Shown piece after piece: positions 16,388 through 25,079 of a stretch of 50,690 nt of DNA (positions are counted from its first letter, which is position 1; each line of letters begins with the position of its first letter). Made by a program: the position numbers and the translations under genes. Source of the stretch: an uncultured Alistipes sp. (GTDB taxonomy: Bacteria > Bacteroidota > Bacteroidia > Bacteroidales > Rikenellaceae); NCBI GenBank assembly GCA_944320665.1, contig CALUII010000009.1, forward strand, positions 1-50,690, in the 5' to 3' direction. The notes below the pieces were generated by a model that saw only the letters and a list, made by a program, of their open reading frames with translations, was not told the DNA's origin and made no database searches.

Positions 16388-17398
16388 ATGACCGAATTCA
16401 AAATTGGAAAAGAGGCTCGTTGCGCCGTCATCGGCTACGGCAGTTGGGCGACCGCACTGGTGAAGGTGCTCACCGAAAACGAAGCCCGCGTCGGATGGTA
16501 CGTCCGCAACCCCGAGGTGCTCGAATCCCTGCGCAGCGAAGGCCGCAATCCGCGCTACCTGCGTGACATACAGTTCGACACGGCGCGCATCGCCCCGTCC
16601 GACGACCTCAACGCCGTCGTTGCCGAAGCCGACATCGTGGTGCTGGCCGCTCCGTCGGCCTACCTGAAGGATTTTCTGGCTCCGCTGACCGTGCCGCTGA
16701 CCGACAAATTCGTGGTCTCGGCCGTCAAGGGCATCATTCCGGGCGAATACCAGACCGTTGCGGGGTACGTATGCGAGCGCTACGGACTCTCCTACAAACA
16801 GTTCGGCATCGTTTCGGGTCCGTCGCACGCCGAGGAGGTTTCGCTCGAGCGGCTCTCCTACCTCACGGTGGTATGCGACGACCTGGAGAATGCCCACCTG
16901 CTGGGCACAAAATTCGCCACACGCTACATTGCCCTGAGCTACTCGACCGACCTCTACGGCGTGGAGTATGCCGCCATCCTGAAGAACATCTACGCCCTCG
17001 CGGTGGGCATTGCCGTGGGGTTGGGCTACGGCGACAACTTCCTCGCGGTGCTGATCTCGAACAGCGCCATGGAGCTCTCGCGTTTTCTGGACCAGAGCTT
17101 CCCGGCCGAGCGCAACACGCAGGCCTCGGCCTACTTGGGCGACCTGCTCGTGACGTGCTACTCGGTCTACAGCCGCAACCGCCGGCTGGGACTGATGATC
17201 GGCCACGGCGTGACGGTCAAGAGCGCACTGAACGAGATGACGATGGTGGCCGAAGGGTATTTCGCGGCCGACACGATCCGCCACATCAACACGCATCACA
17301 AGGTCTCGATGCCCATTGCCGACATGGTCTACGACATCCTCTATCGGGGAGCCTCGGCCCGCAAGGCGATGAAACAGCTGACCTCGAAGTTGATCTGA
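16388..17398 (+). CDS. gpsA: Glycerol-3-phosphate dehydrogenase [NAD(P)+]
   Basis: A 336-residue cytosolic enzyme that reduces dihydroxyacetone phosphate to sn-glycerol 3-phosphate for phospholipid synthesis. The start at 16388 places the dinucleotide-binding GYGSWATALVKVL right after it; the usual GAGSWGTAL is changed to GYGSWATAL, as seen in Bacteroidetes. Further marks are VVLAAPSAYLKDFL, SAVKGIIPGEYQTV, the catalytic-lysine region LKNIYALAVGIAVGLGYGDN and NSAMELSRF. pgi follows after 68 bases in the same direction without a terminator between. Confidence 0.95.
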   Translation: MTEFKIGKEARCAVIGYGSWATALVKVLTENEARVGWYVRNPEVLESLRSEGRNPRYLRDIQFDTARIAPSDDLNAVVAEADIVVLAAPSAYLKDFLAPLTVPLTDKFVVSAVKGIIPGEYQTVAGYVCERYGLSYKQFGIVSGPSHAEEVSLERLSYLTVVCDDLENAHLLGTKFATRYIALSYSTDLYGVEYAAILKNIYALAVGIAVGLGYGDNFLAVLISNSAMELSRFLDQSFPAERNTQASAYLGDLLVTCYSVYSRNRRLGLMIGHGVTVKSALNEMTMVAEGYFAADTIRHINTHHKVSMPIADMVYDILYRGASARKAMKQLTSKLI

Positions 17399-17466
17399 CG
17401 CGACCCCGCACACACACAGACATACACAACACACAAAGGTTATACAGTTAGTTTAGTTAAGTTATC

Positions 17467-18810
17467 ATGATGAAGAAGAACGAAACCATCAAGCTCGACA
17501 TCAGCAAGTCGGGCGTCACGATCTCCGCCGCGATGCAGGAGCGCGCCGAGGCGGCCAATGCCCTGTTACACAACAAACAGGGTGCAGGCAACGATTTCCT
17601 GGGCTGGGTACACCTGCCGTCGTCGATCACGCCGGCCTCGCTCGAGGCCATCGAGGCCGAGGCAGCCCGGTTGCGCGCCAAGTCCGACGTCATTGTCTGC
17701 ATCGGCATCGGCGGCTCGTACCTCGGCGCCAAGGCCGTGCTGGAGGCAATGAGCGACCCGTTCCGTCTGCTGCACAAACAGCTCGACGGCCCGACGGTAC
17801 TCTTCGCCGGCCAAAACATCTCGGAAGATTATACATGCGAACTGCTCGAGGCGCTGAAGGAGCACTCGTTTGCGGTGATCGTCATCTCGAAATCGGGCAC
17901 GACGACCGAACCGGCCATTGCGTTCCGCCTGCTCAAGGCCGAACTCGAACGCCGCTACGGTAAGGCCGAAGCAGCCCAGCGCATCGTAGCCATCACGGAC
18001 CAGGCACGCGGCGCCCTGAAGACGCTGGCCACGAACGAGGGTTACCCGACGTTTGTCATTCCGGACGACGTCGGCGGCCGCTACTCGGTGTTGACCCCCG
18101 TCGGTCTGCTTCCGCTGGCCACGGCTGGCGTGAACATCGCCGAACTGGTGCGCGGTGCCCAGGAGATGGAGCAGGCCACGGGCCCCGAGGTTCCCTTTGC
18201 GGAGAATCCGTCGGCCATCTATGCCGCCACACGCAACCTGCTCTACGACGCAGGCAAGAAGATCGAACTGCTCGGCTCCTACGAGCCCAAACTGCAGTAC
18301 CTCAACGAGTGGTGGAAGCAGCTCTATGGCGAGAGTGAAGGCAAGGAGGGTAAGGGTATCTTCCCGGCCAGTGTCACCTACACGGCTGACCTGCACTCGA
18401 TGGGGCAGTACATTCAGGAGGGCGAACGCCACCTCTTCGAGACGATCGTCTCGGTGGCCGCACCGCACCACCGCCTCACCGTGGAGTCCGACGCCGAGAA
18501 CCTCGACGGACTGAACTACCTGGCCGGCAAACGCATCTCCGAGGTGAACCGCATGGCTGAACTGGGCGTGCAACTGGCCCACACGGACGGCGGCGTACCC
18601 AACATCCGGGTCGAGATTCCGCAGATCGACGCCCATGCACTGGGTGCACTGATCTACTTCTTCGAGAAGGCGTGCGGCATCAGCGGCTACCTGCTGGGAG
18701 TCAATCCGTTCAACCAGCCGGGTGTCGAGGCCTACAAGAAGAACATGTTCGCCCTGCTCGAGAAGCCGGGTTATGAGGAGGCCACGAAAGCGATCAAAGC
18801 ACGTCTCTGA
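17467..18810 (+). CDS. pgi: Glucose-6-phosphate isomerase
   Basis: A 447-residue enzyme of the short bacterial GPI type (about 450 residues, versus 550 in E. coli). It interconverts glucose 6-phosphate and fructose 6-phosphate. The two SIS subdomains show [18 protein letters not shown], the sugar-phosphate loop [30 protein letters not shown] (GPI signature) and the C-terminal [15 protein letters not shown]. The terminator after it (18836-18877) overlaps the start of the next gene. Confidence 0.96.
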   Translation: MMKKNETIKLDISKSGVTISAAMQERAEAANALLHNKQGAGNDFLGWVHLPSSITPASLEAIEAEAARLRAKSDVIVCIGIGGSYLGAKAVLEAMSDPFRLLHKQLDGPTVLFAGQNISEDYTCELLEALKEHSFAVIVISKSGTTTEPAIAFRLLKAELERRYGKAEAAQRIVAITDQARGALKTLATNEGYPTFVIPDDVGGRYSVLTPVGLLPLATAGVNIAELVRGAQEMEQATGPEVPFAENPSAIYAATRNLLYDAGKKIELLGSYEPKLQYLNEWWKQLYGESEGKEGKGIFPASVTYTADLHSMGQYIQEGERHLFETIVSVAAPHHRLTVESDAENLDGLNYLAGKRISEVNRMAELGVQLAHTDGGVPNIRVEIPQIDAHALGALIYFFEKACGISGYLLGVNPFNQPGVEAYKKNMFALLEKPGYEEATKAIKARL

Positions 18811-18835
18811 CGCACGAGTTCGGCATCAAATATGC

Positions 18836-18877
18836 AATCGGCATAGACATGAAAAAGTCTATGCCGATTATTTTTTT
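18836..18877 (+). terminator. Intrinsic terminator of pgi, with the next gene's start codon in its loop
   Basis: AATCGGCATAGAC (18836-18848) pairs with GTCTATGCCGATT (18857-18869): a perfect 13-bp stem, loop ATGAAAAA, then A and T7 (18871-18877). The ATG in the loop at 18849 is the start of the rubrerythrin-like gene, whose first membrane segment is partly encoded by the T-run. Confidence 0.85.
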
Positions 18878-19637
18878 ACTGCTTCTGGCGGGGGGCATCG
18901 CACTGATCTGGTACACGAACCGACTCGATCGCGAGACATCCGCCCGCCTCATTGCGCACACCTCGCCGTCCGACACGACCGATGTGGCAGCCGCACGCGC
19001 CCTGGCCATCCGCTACATGGACGAGGTGGCCACCCGCAAACGCGCCAGTTCCGCACAACATCTTCAATTTGCCACCGACGCCGACGCCCGTCATGCCCCA
19101 GCAACAGCCAATCTTTTTCGCGCGCTGGCCCACGCCGACCGGCTGCACGAATGGAGCTGTGCCGAGGCAATCAACAATCTGGGAGGCACCTATCGTTCAC
19201 CAAGCACCTCCCGGGTAATCCGGCTCGCCACGCCGGAGGAGGCGCTTCGCTACACACGGGACCGACTCTGCGCACAACAGGCCGCGTCCTGCGACGCCAT
19301 CAGCGACCTCCTGCACCACGGACACCGCTACGCCGCCCGCCAGCTGGCCCACCTATCCGACTGCGAAAGGCGGCAGGTCGAGTTGATCACCGCCCGGCTG
19401 CAAGGAGCCGATACCACAGGCGGCTATATACTCTGCCCAGCCTGCGGGCTGCTTCTCCACAACGACCCCAACATCTGTTCCTGTCCGAGCTGCCTCACCC
19501 CGTCGTGGCGCTTCGTCCGCTTCGTTCCGCACACTCCCGCATCGGCCCATCCGACCGCCACGCCGGCTCCGGATCAACCGGCAGCCACGCATGCGGCACC
19601 CTCCGCTGCAGCGATGCCGGCCCCGACAGCAAGGTGA
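18849..19637 (+). CDS. Membrane-anchored rubrerythrin-like protein with degenerate di-iron site
   Basis: A 262-residue protein: one N-terminal membrane segment (IIFLLLLAGGIALIWY), a four-helix ferritin-like region (about 35-185) and a rubredoxin-like knuckle (about 195-225, CPACG...CPSC). The relation to rubrerythrin is seen in QFATDADARHAPATANLFRA, HADRLHEWSCAEAINNLGG and EEALRYTRDRL. The usual di-iron ligands look mostly lost: the helix-1 Glu aligns with Lys, the ExxH pair is DRLH, the helix-3 glutamates are absent, and the last ExxxH reads CERRQ. The four cysteines of the metal knuckle are kept. The C-terminal 35 residues are Ala/Pro/Thr-rich. Peroxidase activity is therefore doubtful. Its start lies in the pgi terminator and no other promoter is visible. 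The family assignment is mine by eye. Confidence 0.7.
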   Translation: MKKSMPIIFLLLLAGGIALIWYTNRLDRETSARLIAHTSPSDTTDVAAARALAIRYMDEVATRKRASSAQHLQFATDADARHAPATANLFRALAHADRLHEWSCAEAINNLGGTYRSPSTSRVIRLATPEEALRYTRDRLCAQQAASCDAISDLLHHGHRYAARQLAHLSDCERRQVELITARLQGADTTGGYILCPACGLLLHNDPNICSCPSCLTPSWRFVRFVPHTPASAHPTATPAPDQPAATHAAPSAAAMPAPTAR

Positions 19638-19740
19638 CAGCAGCGACCTCATCTGCGCAGGCCAAGCCGCGTGAGGAGGGCCTCCCGCACACGCGCCAGC
19701 CTTTTCCCCGGCAGATTCGTACCGCGCGCACCCTCCAAAA

Positions 19741-19786
19741 CCAAAGCGATCCGACCGCACCGTTACCGGTATGCGGTCGGATCGCT
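19741..19786 (-). terminator. Intrinsic terminator after efp (minus strand)
   Basis: AGCGATCCGACCGCA (19745-19759) pairs with TGCGGTCGGATCGCT (19772-19786); the minus-strand tail is TTGGTTTTGG. Confidence 0.75.
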
Positions 19787-19823
19787 CCGTGTTCACTTTA
19801 CTGTTTGTGCCTTACACGCCGCA

Positions 19824-20390
19824 CTACTTGATGCGCTCGTAGTACTCGCGCGTGCGGGTATCGACGCGGATCTTGTCGCCCGTGTTGATGAAGAGCGGCA
19901 CACGAATCGTGGCACCCGTATTCACGGTTGCGGGTTTGAGCGAGTTGGTCGAGGCCGTATCGCCCTTGATGCCCGGCTCGGTGTAGGTCACCTCCATATC
20001 GACGATCGGGGGAAGCTCGGCCGAAAGGACGGTCTCCTTCTCGGTGTGGAACATCACCTCGACGATCTGGCCGTCGGCCATCAGGTCGTAGTTGTTGATC
20101 AGGTTCTTGTCGATGTTGATCTCCTCGAAGGTCTCCGTGTGCATGAAGTGCATGCCCAGGTCATCCTCGTAGGTGAACTGATAGGGGCGACGCTCCACGC
20201 GTACGGGCTCGATCTTGGCGCCGGCCGAGAAGGTATTCTCAAGCACGCGGCCGTTCTCGAGGTTCTTCAGTTTCGTACGTACGAAAGCGGGGCCCTTGCC
20301 CGGCTTCACATGCTGGAAGTCGACGATCTGGAAGGTCTTGCCGTCCAGCTCGATGCACATACCGATCTTGATGTCTGCAGTTGTTGCCAT
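19824..20390 (-). CDS. efp: Translation elongation factor P
   Basis: A 188-residue, three-domain EF-P. The N-terminal KOW-like domain carries the loop [17 protein letters not shown], with the lysine at the tip (PGKGPA) that enters the ribosomal P site and is the site of post-translational modification in some bacteria. The OB domains follow, with [17 protein letters not shown] and the C-terminal signature [28 protein letters not shown] (residues about 150-180). EF-P rescues ribosomes stalled at polyproline. It is a single-gene unit with its own promoter and terminator. Confidence 0.97.
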   Translation of the reverse strand: MATTADIKIGMCIELDGKTFQIVDFQHVKPGKGPAFVRTKLKNLENGRVLENTFSAGAKIEPVRVERRPYQFTYEDDLGMHFMHTETFEEINIDKNLINNYDLMADGQIVEVMFHTEKETVLSAELPPIVDMEVTYTEPGIKGDTASTNSLKPATVNTGATIRVPLFINTGDKIRVDTRTREYYERIK

Positions 20391-20431
20391 AATAGGTGTG
20401 TAATATGCTTATTATTTTGATATTCGCGGCG

Positions 20432-20439
20432 CAAATTTA
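20432..20439 (-). promoter_or_regulatory. -7 box TAAATTTG of efp
   Basis: On the minus strand TAAATTTG, about 41 bases before the efp start; a TTG lies 19 bases upstream (20461-20459). Confidence 0.6.
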
Positions 20440-20521
20440 GCAAAAATTTTCCAACGCGCAACGATCCGCCCTTCGAAATACGTCTTTGCACGTTTGCAAC
20501 CGGCGCGGATATTCGAACGAG

Positions 20522-21130
20522 TTACAGATCGATGGCCTTGCAGCGCAGCCCCATCTGCCGGATGCGCTCCAGCGTACGGGGCAGGGCATAGCGCATGTTT
20601 CGGAACGACTTCACGCTGTCGTGAAAGACGACGATGCTGCCCGGTTCGAGGTACTTGGTCACGTTGCGCAGGCAGGCCCGCGGCGAGAGGTTGCGGCTGT
20701 AATCGCGCGAGATGATGTCCCACATCACCAGCTTGTAGCGCTGCCCGAGCAGGCGAGCCTGCGCCGGGGTGATCCGCGCATAGGGCGGACGAAACAGGTC
20801 GCTGTGGATCAAGTCGTTGGCAAAGTCCACATCCTCCGTATAGCGTTCGAGACTCATGCCCCATCCCTTCTGATGGGAATAGGTGTGGTTGCCGACCTTG
20901 TGTCCGGCCGCGACAATCCGTTCGAAGAGGTCGGGATACATCTCGACGTTCTTCCCCAGGACAAAAAAGGTCGCCTTGGCCTCGTACTTGTCGAGCGTGG
21001 CCAGAATCCACTCCGTGATTCCGGGCGTCGGCCCATCGTCGAAGGTGAGGAAGACCCCGTCGGGGTCGTCGATCTCCCAGATCAGATCGGGCAACAGACG
21101 TCGGATTATTTTCGGCGGTTTGAGTCGCAT
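20522..21130 (-). CDS. Polysaccharide deacetylase (NodB/CE4 family)
   Basis: A 202-residue protein without a clear signal peptide if started at 21130 (MRLKPPKIIRRLLPDLIWEI), the ATG nearest the promoter at 21151-21158. It has the CE4 motifs: FLTFDDGPTP (catalytic base and metal Asp), HTYSH (metal histidines, H-x3-H), RPPYARIT, WDIISRDY and the C-terminal VFHDS. The family removes N-acetyl groups from peptidoglycan, chitin-like or exopolysaccharide sugars; this short cytosolic-looking form is common in Bacteroidetes and its substrate is unknown. Confidence 0.88.
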   Translation of the reverse strand: MRLKPPKIIRRLLPDLIWEIDDPDGVFLTFDDGPTPGITEWILATLDKYEAKATFFVLGKNVEMYPDLFERIVAAGHKVGNHTYSHQKGWGMSLERYTEDVDFANDLIHSDLFRPPYARITPAQARLLGQRYKLVMWDIISRDYSRNLSPRACLRNVTKYLEPGSIVVFHDSVKSFRNMRYALPRTLERIRQMGLRCKAIDL

Positions 21131-21150
21131 GATCGTACCGTATCGTCGCG

Positions 21151-21158
21151 CAAAGGTA
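21151..21158 (-). promoter_or_regulatory. -7 box TACCTTTG of the polysaccharide deacetylase
   Basis: On the minus strand TACCTTTG, 20 bases before the chosen start at 21130. Confidence 0.6.
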
Positions 21159-21223
21159 ATGTTTTTTTCGACAGCCGGCGAAAAAATCGCCCGTCCAAGC
21201 CCCGCATTCCCCGGAAAATTCGC

Positions 21224-21231
21224 TATATTTG
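21224..21231 (+). promoter_or_regulatory. -7 box TATATTTG of the DUF4837 lipoprotein gene
   Basis: TATATTTG ends 40 bases before the start at 21272, divergent from the deacetylase promoter. Confidence 0.55.
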
Positions 21232-21271
21232 GCAAAAATATCCACATTTTTCACCTAACCGTTTTCCGTTC

Positions 21272-22321
21272 ATGAGAACCAAGCAACTCGGCGCGGCCCT
21301 GCTGGTCGCTCTCTTCAGCCTCTTCACGTTGAGCAGCTGCGACGCCTTCCGCACACTGGCCGACCAGAACGCCAATACCTCACTCGGCAAACCCTACGAA
21401 GTCATCCTCGTCTGCACCCAGCCCCAGTGGGAAGGAGCCGTGGGTGACACCCTGCGCAACATTCTCTGCGCTCCGGTCGCCTACATCAACCAGACGGAGC
21501 CCCTCTTCGACGTGCTGCGGATCCTGCCGCGCGGCTACACCACGACAGCCACCCGCCACCGCAACATCCTGCTCGTGGAGCTCGACCCCGACATGGATGA
21601 GACTCAGACGGGCATCACGGCCCAATACGACGTCAACGCCTCGCCACAGATCGTCCTCACCCTTCAGGGGCCCTCGGACGAAGCGCTGACGCGCTACCTC
21701 ACGGACCACGGCAAAGAGTTGGTCTACGTGCTGGAGAAGGCCGAACGCGACCGCGCCATCGCCTATGCCGAACGCTTCACTGAGCAACACCTCGATCAGG
21801 TCATCTACGACACGTTCGGCGTCCGCATGGAGGTGCCCAAAGGCTACCTGCTGGCCAAATCCGAACCCGACTTTCTGTGGGCCCGCTACGAATACCCGAC
21901 CGCCAGCCAGGGTTTCTGCCTCTACAGCTACCCCTACGAAGGGCGCGAATCCCTCACGCCCGAGGCACTGCTGGCTGCCCGCAACCGCTTCGTGAGCCGC
22001 ATTCCGGGTCCCTCCGACGGCTCGTACATGACCACCTCCGAAGCCTTCACGCCCGACGTGCGGATGTTTCGCCTCGAGGGCCGGTTGTGGATCGAGATGC
22101 GCGGTTTCTGGGACGTGGCCGGAGACTTCATGGGCGGCCCGTTCGTCAGCTACACCACCATCGACCAGACAACCAACCGCATCTTCACCTTCGACGGCTA
22201 CGTCTATTCCCCCAAGCTGCACAAGCGCAACTTCCTGCGCGGCGTCGAACACCTGCTCTATCTGATCCACCTCCCGGCCGACGACGCCTCGTCGACCCCA
22301 ACCCCTCCGACCACCCGCTAA
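21272..22321 (+). CDS. DUF4837-family lipoprotein
   Basis: A 349-residue protein. The start at 21272 gives a lipoprotein signal peptide with lipobox LSSC (cysteine 23), so it is probably membrane anchored. The body resembles the Bacteroidetes-specific DUF4837 family: KPYEVILVCTQPQWEGAVGDTLR near the N-terminus, FGVRMEVPKGYLLAKSEPDFLW in the middle, and MRGFWDVAGDFMGGPFVSY towards the end. No biochemical role is established for the family. The Pro/Thr-rich last 14 residues look like a linker or tail. Cardiolipin synthase starts 16 bases after the stop, so the two are co-transcribed, which hints at an envelope role. Confidence 0.82.
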   Translation: MRTKQLGAALLVALFSLFTLSSCDAFRTLADQNANTSLGKPYEVILVCTQPQWEGAVGDTLRNILCAPVAYINQTEPLFDVLRILPRGYTTTATRHRNILLVELDPDMDETQTGITAQYDVNASPQIVLTLQGPSDEALTRYLTDHGKELVYVLEKAERDRAIAYAERFTEQHLDQVIYDTFGVRMEVPKGYLLAKSEPDFLWARYEYPTASQGFCLYSYPYEGRESLTPEALLAARNRFVSRIPGPSDGSYMTTSEAFTPDVRMFRLEGRLWIEMRGFWDVAGDFMGGPFVSYTTIDQTTNRIFTFDGYVYSPKLHKRNFLRGVEHLLYLIHLPADDASSTPTPPTTR

Positions 22322-22337
22322 CCGACCGCACGGTGCC

Positions 22338-23747
22338 ATGTCCCAACTGCTGACTACGCTGCTCTTCGGAATCTATGCCGCGACGACGCTCGGCATCATC
22401 CTCGTGGTGATCACCGACAACCGCAACCCGCTGAAGACGATGCCCTGGATCCTGATCCTGCTCTTCGTCCCGGTGGTCGGACTCGTCTTCTACTTCTTCT
22501 TTGGGCAGAACCTCAGCAAGGTAAAGATCATCTCGCACCGCACGCGCCGCCGCATGACCACCAGCCCCGGGACCGAAGGCACACGGCCCGACATCCCGGC
22601 CAACTTCCAGCCGCTTGCCCGCCTGCTCCAGCACACGATCGGAGCCACGCCGCTCTACGGCAGCCGCCTCACCCCCTATACGGACGGTGCCTCGAAGATG
22701 GCCGCGCTGCTGACCGAAATCACCCGGGCCCGCCACCACATCCACCTGCAGTACTACATCTTCAGCGACGACTCCGTCGGACGCCAGCTGCAGCAGGCCC
22801 TGATTGCCAAGGCACGCAACGGCGTACACGTGCGCATACTCTACGACGATGTGGGTTGCAGCGGCGTGAAACGGGCCTTTTTTGACGAGATGCGCGCCGC
22901 CGGTATCGAGGTGCGCCCCTTCCTGCACGTGCGCTTTCCGCTGCTCACGAGCAAGGTCAACTACCGCAACCACCGCAAGATCGTGGTGATCGACGGCCGC
23001 GTAGGCTTCTTCGGCGGAATGAACGTTGCCGACCGTTATGTTCAGGGGACCAGTTGGGGGTGCTGGCGCGACACGCACTTCAAGATCGAAGGCAGCGGAG
23101 TGCATGGACTTCAGGCGTCGTTTCTGAGCGACTGGTCGGCCACAACCCGCCAGCGTCTGATCGGCGCAACCTACTACCCGGCCGCACCGCGCCTCACGGA
23201 CAACCTGCTGCAGATCGTCCCGAGCGGACCGCTGGGACAGTGGCGCGTGCTGCTGCAGGGGGTGAGCTACCTCTTTGCCAACGCCAAGCAGCGCATCTGG
23301 ATCGAAACGCCCTACTTTCTACCGACCGAAGGGCTGCAAACGGCGCTGCAAACGGCCGCTTTGGGCGGCGTCGAGGTGCGGCTCATGCTGCCCGAAAGGA
23401 GCGACTCACGCATCGTAGGGCTGGCTTCGCACTCGTTTCTGGACGCCGTGATCCGCGCCGGAGTCAAGGTGAGCTTCTACACGCCGGGGTTTCTCCACTC
23501 GAAACTGCTCATCATCGACGACACGCTCACCCTGGTCGGATCGGCCAATATGGATTTCCGCAGTTTCGAACACAACTTCGAGATCAATGCCTTCGTCTAC
23601 GACCCGGAGTTCAACGCCCGCATGTCGAAGATCTACCAAACGGACCACGCCCGTTGTCGCCACATCACGGCCTCGGAATGGTTCAGGCGTCCACGCGCAC
23701 GACGCTACGCCGAATCCTTCATGCGTCTCTTCTCGCCGTTGCTCTAA
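22338..23747 (+). CDS. cls: Cardiolipin synthase (phospholipase D superfamily)
   Basis: A 469-residue inner-membrane enzyme with two N-terminal membrane segments (LLFGIYAATTLGIILVVI, WILILLFVPVVGLVFYFFF) and two PLD domains. The HKD motifs are NHRKIVVIDGRVGFFGG (first) and HSKLLIIDDTLTLVGSANMD (second), each with the expected H-x-K-x4-D. It joins two phosphatidylglycerol molecules into cardiolipin. It is in an apparent two-gene unit with the DUF4837 lipoprotein, and its stop overlaps by 4 bases the stop of the convergent DUF2059 gene. Confidence 0.93.
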   Translation: MSQLLTTLLFGIYAATTLGIILVVITDNRNPLKTMPWILILLFVPVVGLVFYFFFGQNLSKVKIISHRTRRRMTTSPGTEGTRPDIPANFQPLARLLQHTIGATPLYGSRLTPYTDGASKMAALLTEITRARHHIHLQYYIFSDDSVGRQLQQALIAKARNGVHVRILYDDVGCSGVKRAFFDEMRAAGIEVRPFLHVRFPLLTSKVNYRNHRKIVVIDGRVGFFGGMNVADRYVQGTSWGCWRDTHFKIEGSGVHGLQASFLSDWSATTRQRLIGATYYPAAPRLTDNLLQIVPSGPLGQWRVLLQGVSYLFANAKQRIWIETPYFLPTEGLQTALQTAALGGVEVRLMLPERSDSRIVGLASHSFLDAVIRAGVKVSFYTPGFLHSKLLIIDDTLTLVGSANMDFRSFEHNFEINAFVYDPEFNARMSKIYQTDHARCRHITASEWFRRPRARRYAESFMRLFSPLL

Positions 23748-24286
23748 TCGCCCGATTTCGACTCCCCGGCGGCCTGCCGAGCGCTGTTGTCTGCCGGACC
23801 CTCCTCCTCGGATGCCTCGTTGAGAGCCGCTTTCAGTTCGTGTTGCAATTCGGACAAGAGTTCCCACCCGAGCTGCTCCCCGGCTGCCATGGCCTCGAGG
23901 GTCATCGTCGGGGTCGCTGCCGCCAGTTTCGCCCCTACGGGTGTCCGGTAGAATTCGGTAATTGCATGCAAGTCATCCACCGAGAAGCGCGCACGATAGA
24001 TCGGCACGTAGAGATCGATCAGCCGCTCCTTCAGCCGCTCGAACGACCAACGCTCCTCCATCTTCTGCCAAAAGGCCGCCGGCACCTGAGGGGCACTCTG
24101 CCGCCATTCGGGCAGCATCTGCTGCAACATGGTCTCCAGGGTTCCGAGCGCCTGTGAGGCATCGAGCATCTCGACCAGCGCCTCGCGATACCTCCGGTCG
24201 GACTGCGCCGCCACGTGCCCGGGCCACAGCACCCCGAGCAACACACAACCCAGCAGGGTCACGATCCAATGTTTTGCGTGATTCAT
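23744..24286 (-). CDS. DUF2059 domain protein, secreted
   Basis: A 180-residue protein started at 24286, which gives a signal peptide (WIVTLLGCVLLGVLWPGHVAA). The mature part is helical, with the DUF2059 pattern: LETMLQQMLPEWRQ, LIDLYVPIYRARFSVDDLHAITEFYRTPVGAKL (the most conserved block, about residues 90-120). The family is periplasmic and of unknown function. The C-terminus is acidic and low in complexity. It lies 109 bases downstream of the response regulator gene on the same strand. Confidence 0.82.
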   Translation of the reverse strand: MNHAKHWIVTLLGCVLLGVLWPGHVAAQSDRRYREALVEMLDASQALGTLETMLQQMLPEWRQSAPQVPAAFWQKMEERWSFERLKERLIDLYVPIYRARFSVDDLHAITEFYRTPVGAKLAAATPTMTLEAMAAGEQLGWELLSELQHELKAALNEASEEEGPADNSARQAAGESKSGD

Positions 24287-24395
24287 TTTTCGACAGACGA
24301 TTCCGGCGAGCGAGCATTCTCCAGCACGCTGCAACACCCCTCACCGCTTGACAACTTGATTTCGTTTTTCGAGGAACACATTTCCGGCAGCGTGT

Positions 24396-25076
24396 TCAGA
24401 TCTCGACAATGCCGTGTTTGATGGCATACACCACCAGACTGGCCGTATTCTTGCAGCCGGTCTTTTCGAGGATATTCGCCCGGTGTTTGTCGACCGTACG
24501 CTTCGAGATGAAGAGTTCGTCGGCAATCTCCTGGTTCGACAGCCCGCGGCATACGGCGACCAGGATCTCGCGCTCGCGGACCGACAGAGCCTCCTCTTCG
24601 GGCATCAGATCGTCACGCGTGCGCATCCGCCCGGCCAGCGACGCCAACAGCGAAGCGCTGAAGTAGCTGCCCCCGCTGCGCACGGCCTCGATGGCACGGA
24701 TCACATCCTCGATGTCGGAATCCTTCAGCAGAAAACCCCTTGCTCCGGCCTCGACCATGCGCGTGTAGTAGTTTTCGTCGCCGAACATCGAAAGGGTGAT
24801 GATCCTCAGATCGGGCCGCAACTGCAGGGCCCGTTCGGTCGTCTCGTCGCCGTTCATTCCGGGCATGGCAATATCCATGAAGACCACGTCGGCCTCCAAC
24901 TCCGGCAGCATGGCCAGAAACTCCTCGCCGCTTCCCGCCTCGGCCACGACACGATACCCCGGACAACGGTCCAACAGGCCGCGCAACCCGTTGCGGAAGA
25001 GCGAATGGTCGTCCACAAGGACGATGCGGCACTGCGGCGCCTCGACGAATGGTTTCGGTTCCTCCATCATATGCAT
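24396..25076 (-). CDS. NarL/FixJ-type response regulator
   Basis: A 226-residue cytosolic regulator. The receiver domain (about 17-132) has the acidic pair VDDH, the phosphoacceptor aspartate in VVFMDIAMPGMNG and the lysine in FLLKDSD. The LuxR-type helix-turn-helix follows (about 160-222): LSVREREILVAVCRGLSNQEI and the recognition helix region KRTVDKHRANILEKTG. The ATG at 25076 is given; a GTG at 25079 and ATGs at 25070 and 25067 are alternatives. It directly follows the histidine kinase, with 3 bases between. Targets are unknown. Confidence 0.92.
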   Translation of the reverse strand: MHMMEEPKPFVEAPQCRIVLVDDHSLFRNGLRGLLDRCPGYRVVAEAGSGEEFLAMLPELEADVVFMDIAMPGMNGDETTERALQLRPDLRIITLSMFGDENYYTRMVEAGARGFLLKDSDIEDVIRAIEAVRSGGSYFSASLLASLAGRMRTRDDLMPEEEALSVREREILVAVCRGLSNQEIADELFISKRTVDKHRANILEKTGCKNTASLVVYAIKHGIVEI

Positions 25077-25079
25077 CAC

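Noticed and set aside
23744..23747. Overlapping stops of cls and the DUF2059 gene
   Set aside because: A 4-base convergent overlap is common in compact genomes and needs no special explanation.
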